Positions 1 to 8,093 are shown, counted from the stretch's first letter. The stretch is 10,059 nt of DNA from Lunasporangiospora selenospora (GCA_015680635.1 JAABOA010000017.1:9053-19111), one strand, 5' to 3'. Notes: generated by a model not told the origin, from the sequence alone. Made by a program: numbers and translations.

Positions 1-760
1 CACCCCCGCGCATTTTCTAGCTATTTTCAAACCAGGCAACAGAGTGTGAAAGCACAAGTGTCTCTACAATACCTCTCTTGACTAAAGTCTAAGTTATTGC
101 TCGCTCTTTATGATTTTAATTTTTTCCCTACAACTGTAGACCCAGTATGAAAGAGAAAATTATCGTTTGATAGTGTTTGGCCCTTCTTTGTTTGCTTCAA
201 ACTTGAGCATGCCCATGTGTTTAATCCTGCACAAAAAGAAGAATGAGTGTCTACACTTCTATTGCAAATTTGATAACCAAGAGATATTATGGAAGAAGTC
301 CAGATAATTAATGTCATGTCCAGAACTTTACAAGAAAACCAAGGAACATCCCTTCTCCTTTGTCTGATGTGACCATTCTAAGCACCACGGAGCTCCTTCT
401 CACAGACATTTTCACTGTCTAGCGATATATCCAAGTTGAACCACAAAAGTACTGATTAAAGATTGCTTTATATTTGGAGGCCCCATAGTACTGTGCCTCT
501 CCGATCAGACCTCAAAGACTTCAAGAAAATGTCAGTGATAAATAAAGAGTAAAGAATAAAATAGTATGGATACAATCAATAACTGCCTGGTACTACCGCA
601 GAATATTCTTTTCCTTCCTTGAGCCGCTCATGAACCTCTAGACCAATCTTCTCGTAGATGAGTCCATTGAACAGGCGAGTTGTATACGAGCAAATGTTGG
701 AGCTGTTGACTGGACTTGAGTTCTTGTCTCCTATACTTTTATACTATTGGATGCGTCCAA
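1..760. other. Non-coding flank, 3' side of HAP5
   Basis: No convincing gene is visible here. The longest open frames (for example 69 codons at 108-317 on the minus strand) have no recognisable domain or family resemblance. The stretch is AT-rich. It holds two AATAAA hexamers on the plus strand (541-546 and 555-560), which could end a plus-strand transcript whose coding part lies left of the window. The HAP5 3' untranslated region must lie in the right part of this interval. I see no exact AATAAA on the minus strand, so the HAP5 end point is undetermined. Confidence 0.5.
541..560 (+). terminator. Two AATAAA polyadenylation-like hexamers
   Basis: AATAAA occurs at 541-546 and again at 555-560 on the plus strand. 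No plus-strand coding region ends just upstream inside the window, so these would belong to a gene entering from the left or be chance matches in AT-rich DNA. Confidence 0.25.
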
Positions 761-2077
761 TTATGGTTGTCCCATGTACTGCATGGACATATGCTGTGGG
801 TGCTGTGGGTGATGCACTTGGTGATGCTGTTGCTGATATGGGTCAATCCCTTCAGGACCACCGGGGCCCTACCCATAGCAATAATCACGGTCGTTAATAT
901 CTGAAGAGTTGGAGGGAAGGACAGACAAAAACAGCAGTCCAAGTGGTAACCATACCATGGGAAAAGCTTCGCCTTCAAGGATACCATAAGGATACGAGTA
1001 CCCTCCCATGGTGTTTCCCTCAGGTAACAAACCTCCGGCAGGCCCACCGGGTCCTCTTGGTCCTGCAGCGCTTCCAGGCCCAGGCATGGGCTGAAATGCT
1101 TCCTGACTGCGGCGGTGCTCCAATCCATGTACTTGTCCCACGGCGGCAAAGTTTCCTGAAAGGTGCTGCTGAGTCTTGTGCTCCTTTGGCAATGAAAACT
1201 TGTACTCTTCTCTCGGAACAATGTCAATTAAAAAGTCAAACATATCCGTCTTGGCAATGGCTGCCGCAATATCACTACGCTGGAGAGTTCGTCGCTTGTT
1301 TTCTTCAGCGTGAATCCTAATAAGAGTGATAGCATGACGATTAGAATATGAACTCTTTAAGTGCTTACATCGATGCAACAGCCTGCACAAATGAACATTG
1401 TCTCTCTGACACCCCTCGTCATTACCAGGCTCGAAGTGTGAGCTCTGTGATAAAGATATCGCAGCCCTTGTCAAAGATCATGGGGGCCTCTGCACTAATC
1501 ATCTGTAAGGGTTTGTCTGTTAGATGCAGTCGGGTGTGAAAAATAAAACAAATGGAAAATTATCATAATCCAAACCCTGCCCGTTCACTTGCCTTTGCCT
1601 AATTGTCGTACAAAGATAAAGATATATGTCTGTGCTCAATAACGATAGTAATGAAAAGGTCAAAACGAAAGGCGGACGCTGTGCTCTTCCTCATACCTTA
1701 ACATCGTCATCTGTTTTCATAACTTTTTTAATACGAGCTAAAGGCAGGTGGTGCACTTTAAAGTCTTGGGGCACATTCTCGATTTCATGCATCTGGTTGA
1801 TCCAAAAAGATTGCAAGAGATGCATGTGGGCCTGCTGCATCGGCTGTTGGTGGGCTAACGAAGGGTCGTGGTGGTGCTGAAGCGGCAATGGTGGTGCATG
1901 CCCCATCGGTGGGAAGATGTGGTACATGGCAGGCTGTTGGTGATGCGACGAAGGATACGCAGCGGCCATGCTTGGGTCCATGGGTTGAGCATAAGCGGGC
2001 GAACTCAACGAGGGTTGTCGCTGATGCTGTGGGTGCTGGACCTGTTGTAGATGCTGGTGTTGGTGGATCGGATCCAT
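761..2077 (-). CDS. HAP5: CCAAT-binding factor subunit C (HAP5/NF-YC), 4 exons
   Basis: Encodes the histone-fold subunit that pairs with Hap3/NF-YB and recruits Hap2/NF-YA to bind CCAAT boxes in the nucleus. Inferred exons: 2077-1697, 1502-1426, 1316-956 and 868-761, giving 308 residues. Introns 1 and 3 are phase 0; intron 2 splits a Trp codon. The histone fold spans about residues 111-190 and crosses introns 1 and 2. It shows [45 protein letters not shown] and [12 protein letters not shown], all close to fungal HapE/Hap5 and animal NF-YC. The N-terminus and last exon are Gln/His-rich, as usual for transactivating flanks; a Gly/Pro-rich stretch lies near residues 225-245. The start at 2077 is the first ATG in this frame, has an A at -3, and gives an N-terminus beginning MDPIHQH. 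Intron 1 has a CTAAC branch-site match 16 nt before its acceptor. The C-terminal exon was chosen because it keeps frame and continues the Gln/His composition. The exact 5' end remains open. Confidence 0.9.
869..955 (-). other. HAP5 intron 3, 87 bp, open in frame
   Basis: The donor is GTATGG after a Met codon; the acceptor is TAG before a Gly-Pro-Gly-Gly run. The intron is 87 bp (3 x 29) and has no in-frame stop until its own acceptor TAG. Retention would replace the 35-residue Gln/His-rich tail with 28 residues that begin strongly hydrophobic ([10 protein letters not shown]). A second possible acceptor, CTTCAG ending at 901, would give a 55-bp intron and a different-frame tail ending at 739. 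Confidence 0.65.
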
Positions 2078-2362
2078 TGCTTGGAAAGGGAGGGAGAAAG
2101 GGGAGCAAATGGGAAGGAGGCAAGGAGCGGGGAGAGGGGAGGGAAGAGACGACAAGGACGTTGACAACAGACGGAGCCTCCATGGCTATAGGTGATCGAT
2201 GATTGTTGCACTCTCGTTCTGAAACCCTTTTTTTTTTTTTTTTGCGTGACTGCGCCGCCTTTCGCGGTCAATGCAGTTTTTCAGCGATTCATATTTTTAA
2301 CCCAGAGTGAGATGGGGGAGGGGGAGGCATCCAAGTGAGAATAACGGCTTTAATTCGAGATA
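2078..2362 (-). promoter_or_regulatory. HAP5 promoter and pyrimidine-rich leader
   Basis: This 285-bp gap must hold the end of the RRG7 transcript as well as the HAP5 promoter and leader. Read on the minus strand, 2160-2080 is almost pure C/T, typical of fungal leaders just before the start codon. An out-of-frame ATG in strong context (AGCCATGG) lies at 2183, 106 bp upstream of the HAP5 start. A T16 homopolymer (A16 on the coding strand) occupies 2228-2243. No clear TATA box is seen. Confidence 0.55.
2228..2243. repeat. T16 homopolymer
   Basis: Sixteen consecutive T on the plus strand lie in the short RRG7-HAP5 gap. Poly(dA:dT) tracts commonly exclude nucleosomes at fungal promoters, so this may mark the HAP5 nucleosome-depleted region. 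It is also prone to length variation and sequencing error. Confidence 0.8.
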
Positions 2363-3880
2363 CTACCTACGGCTGCTACTCTCTGGTGAATCTTCTGGGG
2401 CTTCCTCGCCGCCAAAGTCTTGATCAACTCCATGCGCGGCTTCGGGTATAACATGAAGAAACTCCGGTTTCGCCTCGATGTCCCAATCCGGGATCACAAG
2501 GTCTGTGCGTGGAGGGTGTGAGGGTTCGGCCTCTTGTGTTAAGGAGTTCTCGCTTAGGTAAGGCCCAGGCAGGCGGGAGACGACCCTTCCGTCAAAGCAC
2601 AGTATTGGCCGACTCGTCGGCCTTCCTTTCTTCGAGAGGGACCAATGTGTCCCAATATGAAGACCATTCATGACTCGTTCTGCGGCTCGGTTCCATATCA
2701 GTTTGCTGCAAAGGCTCGCTTTTGTATCGATAACTGCCAGCGCCATCGGCCAAAGCGATCTTGTATAAGGCACTAAAGCTTGCGTCGTAAAGTCAGAGGA
2801 GGTGGCGAGGATGGCCATTGTCGGCTGGGTCTCATACGAAAGGCTTCCCTGGAGCTCACGGACATGATTTGGACCGATCTTGTTGGAGGACTTTTTGCAT
2901 TGAACAATTACCTTCAAGTGGCGCACGAAATCTCCTGGTTCGGGGGAATGGCTCAATGGTAAAAACCACGTCCCCCGAAGATCCACACCATGGTCACTTT
3001 GTCCCGCTGACCGCTGAGTGTATATCCCGAGATATTCTTTGAGAATCTCTTGGGTCTGATACTCAAAAAGCGTCCCACGGTAAATGGTGCTGTCAGTATT
3101 GTGCTGTATTTTCCCAAAACTCTCCAAATCAGTATGGAAATCCCCCTCAGAGGCTCCAGCTACGGTCACCCGGCGGTTGAGATAGGGCATAGACAAATGG
3201 ATATCTTTGGGAAAGGGCGCCGGCGCCAACTCTGGAAATCTTGCGCTCTCCGTTGTGAGTGCACAAGCCTGGTAGGTAATATCGGTGAATGTATCACCAG
3301 GCAGCAGTATTGAGTGAACATCTATACCAAGGTCTACTTCGGAATCTTCGTCGCTGTGCTTGCTTTTGGTACCATCTTCAATATTTTTTTTCTTTCCTCG
3401 TTTCTTTGGCGTGTTTGCTTCCAGTTGCCCATCAGTAAGCACGAATTGCTGATTATCCGGATCTGATAGCTTTGGTTTTCTGCCTTTTTTTCCAGGTGTT
3501 TTCTTTGCCTTGGCTCCCTCTTTTACCGAGCACTCTGCGATACACATGTCTGGTGATATTGAAGAATGTGATTCTTGGGGCTCTGTGGGAGTGAGTTGGG
3601 TTGATTCCTGAGAAGTCTTGTATAGCGATTGTTCTGATTTAGAAGATGCAATGAGCTCTTGCTCAGGATCTAGTAACTGAGAAGGGTGTGGGGTGGCCCC
3701 TGATCCTTCCTGAGGAAAAACAATGGATGGTAGCGAGGAGCGAGTCATCCATTCCGCTGAATTATTAGTGGTAGAAAGGGTAGACTGAAATCGAATCCGT
3801 GGGAGTAGGCTAAGACATGGCGGCGAGAGGATCCGCTGTGCACCGAGGGTGGCCAATGCCTTAATTGCCACAATATTCAT
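2363..3880 (-). CDS. RRG7: Mitochondrial RRG7-like protein, PD-(D/E)XK nuclease-like fold
   Basis: An uninterrupted frame of 505 residues resembling the fungal Rrg7 (DUF2034) family, whose yeast member is mitochondrial and needed for respiratory growth. The start at 3880 is the first in-frame ATG, with A at -3. It opens a basic, Ser/Ala/Leu-rich segment free of acidic residues for about 35 residues, ending IRFQSTL, as expected of a mitochondrial presequence. The conserved core lies at about residues 265-420. YRGTLFEYQTQEIL supplies the helix Glu (E273), SDHGVDLRG the metal-binding Asp (D300), and VIVQCKK the Q-x-K motif (Q327, K329). This is a PD-(D/E)XK-type pattern with all key residues intact, so nuclease activity is possible; it is not shown here. 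Residues about 125-185 form a charged, probably disordered linker with two basic clusters (KKGRKPK, KKRGKKK) reminiscent of AT-hooks. The protein is about twice as long as the yeast one, mostly from this N-terminal part and an acidic/Pro-rich C-terminal tail. It is divergent from GUP1 and co-directional with HAP5. Confidence 0.82.
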   Translation of the reverse strand: MNIVAIKALATLGAQRILSPPCLSLLPRIRFQSTLSTTNNSAEWMTRSSLPSIVFPQEGSGATPHPSQLLDPEQELIASSKSEQSLYKTSQESTQLTPTEPQESHSSISPDMCIAECSVKEGAKAKKTPGKKGRKPKLSDPDNQQFVLTDGQLEANTPKKRGKKKNIEDGTKSKHSDEDSEVDLGIDVHSILLPGDTFTDITYQACALTTESARFPELAPAPFPKDIHLSMPYLNRRVTVAGASEGDFHTDLESFGKIQHNTDSTIYRGTLFEYQTQEILKEYLGIYTQRSAGQSDHGVDLRGTWFLPLSHSPEPGDFVRHLKVIVQCKKSSNKIGPNHVRELQGSLSYETQPTMAILATSSDFTTQALVPYTRSLWPMALAVIDTKASLCSKLIWNRAAERVMNGLHIGTHWSLSKKGRPTSRPILCFDGRVVSRLPGPYLSENSLTQEAEPSHPPRTDLVIPDWDIEAKPEFLHVIPEAAHGVDQDFGGEEAPEDSPESSSRR

Positions 3881-4560
3881 GTTCTTCCTCGCCGCCGTCG
3901 CTTCAATTGCTGTCAAAAGTACGTCTGTCGTGGTGAATGGTCTTATTTGAATAGTAAATTGGGACCTGGGAGGAAGGGAAGAGGGCTTGCAGAGGTTGTG
4001 GCTTGAGCGACTCTGCCTCGGACCCTGTCTGCTCCCCCACTTCAGTTCCAAGCTGGGGCCAAAATGCCCTCGATTCAGCCTGTCGCTCTGAACAGAGTGT
4101 CATTCGTGGCAATATCCGAGAGGTCAAACCAAAGACGCTAGGCAGCAAGAAGGTGGAGTCACTTTTTTTCCGTTTAATGCGTTGACTGGCACGTCCACCT
4201 GTATTAAATGACGGAGCGCATAGTCTCTCCTCGCGTTCTTTGTTTGATCGAACATATTGTTCTTGAGAACCACACCCTTCTACGCTTTGAGTCGTCTGAT
4301 CAGTTTTGGAGTCGTTTCGTTGCACATGCCAATTGCCCATGTAATTGGAAATGAGCTCCCTCTGAGAGCCTCAGCTTCCCCTCCCAATATGAAACTGTCT
4401 CCTTGAACAGCACGAAAGAATGGATTCCCCTCGTGTCTTCTCTGGGCTGTTCAAACTGCAAGTAGATCATTCCCTTCCAGCATCTGCCGATCTCTTCAAG
4501 CATTCTGGGATAGGGATTCATTGGTTACCCGCTACTTGACAAGCTCATACTCCTAGCGCC
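3881..4560. promoter_or_regulatory. Bidirectional RRG7/GUP1 promoter region
   Basis: A 680-bp gap separates the two divergent start codons. The minus strand carries two overlapping ATG-initiated open frames, 145 codons (4340-3903) and 73 codons (4521-4300). Neither has a recognisable domain, and both would lie in the RRG7 upstream region; I treat them as chance frames or possible upstream ORFs, not genes. No TATA box was recognised. The clearest site is the CCAATT inverted repeat at 4329-4348. Confidence 0.55.
4329..4348. promoter_or_regulatory. Paired inverted CCAAT boxes
   Basis: CCAATT at 4329-4334 and AATTGG at 4343-4348 form a perfect 6-bp inverted repeat with an 8-bp spacer, so a CCAAT box faces each divergent gene. 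It lies about 450 bp from the RRG7 start and 215 bp from the GUP1 start. CCAAT is the target of the Hap2/3/5 complex, whose Hap5 subunit is encoded next to RRG7. Binding is inferred, not shown. Confidence 0.45.
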
Positions 4561-6997
4561 ATGGCTGCATATCCTGAGCGCGAACAACACCCGTTGCTCC
4601 ATGTGAACCAGAGCCAGCACATATACCCCGAACAGGAACCATCACGCCGAACTACATTTACGACCAATTCATCAGATGAGAATGCATCTTTTATCGGTCA
4701 AAGACCTGTAGGGAGTGATACCCAAGCATCTTCATCGAATACTCAAAGACGAGTTCAGGACCGGACTACCCAGCCGTCTCTTTGGAACACAAAGGAGTTT
4801 TACTTTTACTACTTTGTCTTTGTCACATGCGTACCTTACATGTTCAAAACGGCTCATGATGCTAGTTCGCGTAAGTGACGAAAGCGGATGAATGGTGCAA
4901 CATCACTCATTATAACAATGCTTCCGATCGCAAATATGACTGGCGCTCATCTGCTCTTATTCTCTCATCCTTTATATTTGAATACGGCTCGGGGTGGACC
5001 TAGCCGACAACCCGAACTACGACAAATACAAGGATCTCCTTTCGGATGGCTGGTTTGGTTACAAAGTGGTATGTATCCTGTCCGACAACAACACAAACTT
5101 AAAAAATGGCGCATATCAGCCCTAACCAACTTGTTTTTGTCTGCTTCATAATACCTCTAGGACAACAGTGATGAGCAATATGCCAACTTTCGCGATAACT
5201 TGCCCATCCTAGTGGCTGTGATCTGCGCCTACCTCCCACTCAGTCATCTCTTCCGACAATACTTTGTGCCAGTTTCACCACTGAAGTCGCCTCTCCAACC
5301 TCTCTACAGGACCTACTTCTTCCTAGCGTTTTCGATCTTTTACCTGTACTTTATGTATGGTAACAGTCTCTTCAAGATCTTGACTATTGTCTCAATCAAT
5401 TTCTTGATCGCCAAACTCGGAGGCGCTTCCAAGTGGATGCCTGCGGCAACCTGGACCTTCAATATTGTGATCCTATTCTTGAACGAAGCTTATGCAGGAT
5501 ATGTATTTGCGGACTTGCATAAATCACTCGCCTGGTTGGTATGTTCGATGCGCTCCTCTCGGTGTGTAAAATATGATTAGCACAGGAGTAAGAGCCCTCT
5601 TACTAACACTGCTCCCACGTTTCTTCCTTGATCCAAACTCTCTTGTCATTACAGGACGCCAACACTGGCGTGAACAATCGCTGGGACATCAACTTCAACT
5701 TCACAATGTTGCGTCTAGTCTCATTCAATCTGGACTATTACTGGGCCTTGCGTCAGACCCCTGAGCAGTTGGTAAACAACTTGCTCTTTTGTCTCTCCTG
5801 GAATGGAACAAACTCTGGTCTTTTGCCCTCTACCCTAACCAACCGAATATCCTACCATCAATAGAAAGAGGAAAAAGATAAAACACAATTAACTGACAAG
5901 GAGAGGGTCGCGACCCCCTCGTTCGTCGAGGACTACATCTTCTTGAACTACCTAGCATACTCGCTCTATGCACCTCTCTATGTCGCAGGCCCTATCATGA
6001 CTTTTAACGACTTTGTCTCTCAGGTACTAGTCGTGTACTTTCAGCCCTGTACAAGTTGAAGTATTCTGCTCAATTGCTAAAACAACCTCTATGATCAATG
6101 ATGATATTTTTACACTTAGCTGAGATACCCAAAGCACGTTCCCGGAAAGACACTCCTCAAATGGGTTGGCCGCCTTGCTTTCAGCTTGTTGACAATGGAA
6201 TTCACTATGCACTGTATGCATATGGTTGCAATTAGCAAACGTCAGGCTTGGGATGGCAACCCGATTCTCCAGATCTGCATGATTGGACTCTTCAACTTGG
6301 TGTTAATCTGGCTCAAGCTGATGATTATTTGGCGGTTCTTCCGCCTGTGGGCATTGCTCGATGGTATTGAGGCTCCCGAGAATATGATCCGTTGTGTTAT
6401 TAACAACTACTCGGCGCTGGGATTCTGGCGAAGCTGGCACAAGAGCTTTAATCTTTGGATCATTCGCTATATCTATGTGCCGCTGGGAGGCACACGCAAT
6501 GCTTCTTACAATATTTGGGTGGTCTTCACCTTTGTGGCTGTATGGCATGATATCAATCTGAAGTTGCTTGCCTGGGGATGGCTTATTTCCCTCTTTATTC
6601 TCCCCGAGATCATTGCAGGAAAAATTTTCTCAAAGAAGAAGGCAAGTTTAGAGACCTGCGTACTTTCGAATGTCCGCGATGACTCTTTCAATCCTTTGTC
6701 TCCTAACAATTTTTTTGAATTCCTGTCAAATGTTGATAATAGTGGGGGAACTGGCCACACTACCGCCACCTTTGTGCTGTGGGAGCAGTAGGAAACATCA
6801 TGTTGATGATGATTGCCAACCTCGTCGGCTTCTGCATTGGCGTCGAAGGAGTCAAGCTTATGTTGGGTGATCTCTTCTCTTCCTTCTATGGTTGGATGGT
6901 AATGAGTATCTGTTTTTGTGCCATCTTTGTTTGTGCACAATTGCAGTTTGAAGTTCGGGAAGATGAGAAGCGTCGTGGAATCTTTTTGAACTGTTAG
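4561..6997 (+). CDS. GUP1: GUP1-like MBOAT O-acyltransferase, 7 exons
   Basis: A multi-pass ER membrane protein of the MBOAT family. Yeast Gup1 remodels GPI-anchor lipids by acylating the lyso form and was first named for glycerol uptake. Inferred exons: 4561-4870, 5004-5068, 5161-5538, 5655-5771, 5865-6023, 6120-6641 and 6743-6997, giving 601 residues, near the yeast length. All exon joins keep frame. Residues 1-72 are hydrophilic and probably disordered; [15 protein letters not shown] begins the first membrane segment. Family landmarks are GWFGYKVDNSDEQY across intron 2, [41 protein letters not shown] (444-454) and VWHDI, whose H486 matches the invariant catalytic MBOAT His. The terminus is IREEEKRRG-like (VREDEKRRG), as in fungal Gup1. 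CTAAC branch sites are visible in introns 2, 3, 4 and 6, 25-47 nt before the acceptors. Introns 1-5 are GT-AG; intron 6 is GC-AG. The start follows a gap lacking other good ATGs and matches the expected cytosolic tail. Confidence 0.92.
6642..6742 (+). other. GC-AG intron in GUP1
   Basis: Exon 6 ends AAG and is followed by GCAAGT; the acceptor is AATAG before TGG. Both borders are phase 0. The join restores the conserved Gup1 passage ending [16 protein letters not shown]. Without splicing, the frame hits a stop at 6789-6791 after about 48 unrelated codons. A CTAAC branch site at 6703-6707 lies 35 nt before the acceptor. The only nearby GT does not preserve frame. Confidence 0.85.
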
Positions 6998-7002
6998 AAT
7001 TC

Positions 7003-7024
7003 AAAAAAAAAAAAAAAAAAAAAA
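7003..7024 (+). repeat. A22 homopolymer just after GUP1 stop
   Basis: Twenty-two consecutive A begin 6 nt after the GUP1 stop codon. The gene has six introns, so this is not the tail of a retrocopy. The tract would be transcribed in the 3' untranslated region. Confidence 0.85.
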
Positions 7025-7563
7025 CAACTTTGTTATGGACTCGTAGACTATCTTTCTCGGAAACCCTTTCAGGCGGTTTAACAACCCAAGACTGGGACAA
7101 TAAATTTGAGATGCTTTTGGACACTTCAAACTGCATCAAACTCGGACACGTCAATGGAGCCAACATTTAGTTCAACAGACTGCCAAGCATGGAAGACCTT
7201 TACTCATCCTATCCATCAATAGCCAACAGAACAATCTGTCCTACTGGAGCAAATAGAGGGTTGTACGCCTGATCTATTGAAGAGGCGACCAAAGACGCAT
7301 TCCGAAAGGTTAACATGTGGCAGTGTAGGCTCCTTGCAGAAAGGGTGCTGGCTCTTCGCTTGTATGTAGCACAAATCCCTTTTGTAAGGTCTGGAAGACT
7401 CTGTTTTTGACAAATGTGGATGAAAGAGCATACATTTTTGTTAGAAACAATAAACCTTGTCATCGCGGAGGCCAAAACTGGTCAGCTCCTGTGTTGTGTA
7501 TCTTTGTTAAAGATGTACCTTAACCGATCCTCAACATACATAGCAAGGCCATTGGAGGGTAAA
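7025..7563. other. Intergenic, no gene seen
   Basis: This interval holds the GUP1 3' untranslated region and DNA upstream of the microprotein gene. AATAAA occurs at 7099-7104 and 7449-7454. Minus-strand open frames of 71-102 codons are present but show no family features or conserved-looking composition. Confidence 0.5.
7099..7104 (+). terminator. Likely GUP1 polyadenylation signal
   Basis: An exact AATAAA lies about 100 nt after the GUP1 stop codon on the sense strand, a usual distance for a fungal 3' end. Confidence 0.5.
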
Positions 7564-7579
7564 GCGATTGTGCGATTGT
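7564..7579 (+). repeat. Tandem GCGATTGT x2 upstream of TATA box
   Basis: Two perfect adjacent copies of GCGATTGT sit 31 bp upstream of the TATA box. A CCCCT core, the yeast stress-response element sequence, follows at 7587-7591. The position suggests an upstream activating site for the microprotein gene; no known factor is assigned. Confidence 0.4.
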
Positions 7580-7610
7580 CTGCGCCCCCCTCGATCCCCC
7601 ATTCCAGGGA

Positions 7611-7618
7611 TATAAAAG
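7611..7618 (+). promoter_or_regulatory. TATA box of the microprotein gene
   Basis: TATAAAAG at 7611-7618 matches the strong TATA consensus. It lies 123 bp before the ATG at 7741; the region between is C/T-rich and has no other ATG. This is the clearest core promoter in the window and points to a regulated or highly expressed transcript. Confidence 0.7.
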
Positions 7619-7740
7619 GTGGTCATAAACCCATTCCTTTCTCTGGAGCCTCCGTACACATTCTCTACCCGCATCCTCCTTTCATTTTATCCAACAACCA
7701 CTCACGCTTCTTCCCCAACCTCCAGCAGCCTACACAAGTC

Positions 7741-7914
7741 ATGGATTTCGACGTCGATACATATTTGTATGTCATCTTTTCAATTGCAGGAATCCTTGCT
7801 CTCTTCATGATGTGGGTCATCTATCGAGTCCTTACTGGCAGGAGTAGGGTCAGAATCATCACTCTGGATGCACAAGGTCAAAAGCAAGAGACGGCTGTTC
7901 GAGTAAACATCTAA
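7741..7914 (+). CDS. Single-pass membrane microprotein, 57 aa
   Basis: I do not recognise this protein. It begins MDFDVDTYLYVIF and ends VRVNI before a TAA. Residues about 8-30 form one strong membrane helix (YLYVIFSIAGILALFMMWVIY), preceded by three Asp and followed by RVLTGRSRVR, so the positive-inside rule predicts the N-terminus outside or lumenal and a cytosolic tail of about 27 residues. The tail continues with a short polar segment rich in Gln and Val. There is no cleavage-site pattern, so it is more likely an anchor than a secreted peptide. Support for a real gene: a TATA box 123 bp upstream, a C/T-rich leader without other ATGs, a good start context (AGTCATGG), and an AATAAA downstream. 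The frame is open further upstream without an ATG, which is probably chance. It could act as a small regulator or assembly factor of a membrane complex, but no role can be assigned. Confidence 0.65.
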   Translation: MDFDVDTYLYVIFSIAGILALFMMWVIYRVLTGRSRVRIITLDAQGQKQETAVRVNI

Positions 7915-7943
7915 AACTTTTCAAGAATTACAAGACATGTCCA

Positions 7944-7958
7944 ACTCGTTGACCGAGT
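7944..7958 (+). other. Small stem-loop in microprotein 3' region
   Basis: ACTCG and CGAGT form a perfect 5-bp stem around a 5-nt loop, 30 nt after the microprotein stop codon. It may be incidental. Confidence 0.25.
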
Positions 7959-8087
7959 ATACTTTGCCTTATACCGACGCTTGGTCGTCAATCGGGTCAG
8001 ATAAAAATATTGTGTCGGGCACATAATTGACCCACAACCCTTCCTACCCTATTCCTCTTTAATCCACTGAGAAGCCAGCATAAAGTT

Positions 8088-8093
8088 AATAAA
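8088..8093 (+). terminator. Likely microprotein polyadenylation signal
   Basis: An exact AATAAA lies 174 nt after the stop codon of the 57-residue gene, in a locally A/T-rich stretch. No closer exact hexamer was seen. Confidence 0.45.

Noticed and set aside
2938-2975. tRNA A-box-like TGGCTCAATGG in plus orientation
   Set aside because: It lies inside the RRG7 coding region, and I see no cloverleaf or B box at the proper distance downstream.
3903-4521. Overlapping minus-strand frames of 145 and 73 codons upstream of RRG7
   Set aside because: No recognisable domain, no splice pattern joining them to RRG7, and RRG7 already has a proper start with a presequence. Upstream ORFs remain possible.
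6998-7024. A22 tract as evidence of a retroposed GUP1 copy
   Set aside because: The gene has six introns with proper borders and branch sites, so it is not a processed copy.
7209-7475. Minus-strand frames of 71 and 88 codons after GUP1
   Set aside because: No recognisable family features; they overlap the upstream region of the microprotein gene and look like chance frames.
7768-7790. Apparent GTATGT...TTGCAG intron inside the microprotein frame
   Set aside because: Only about 23 bp, too short to splice; the unspliced frame gives a sensible membrane helix.
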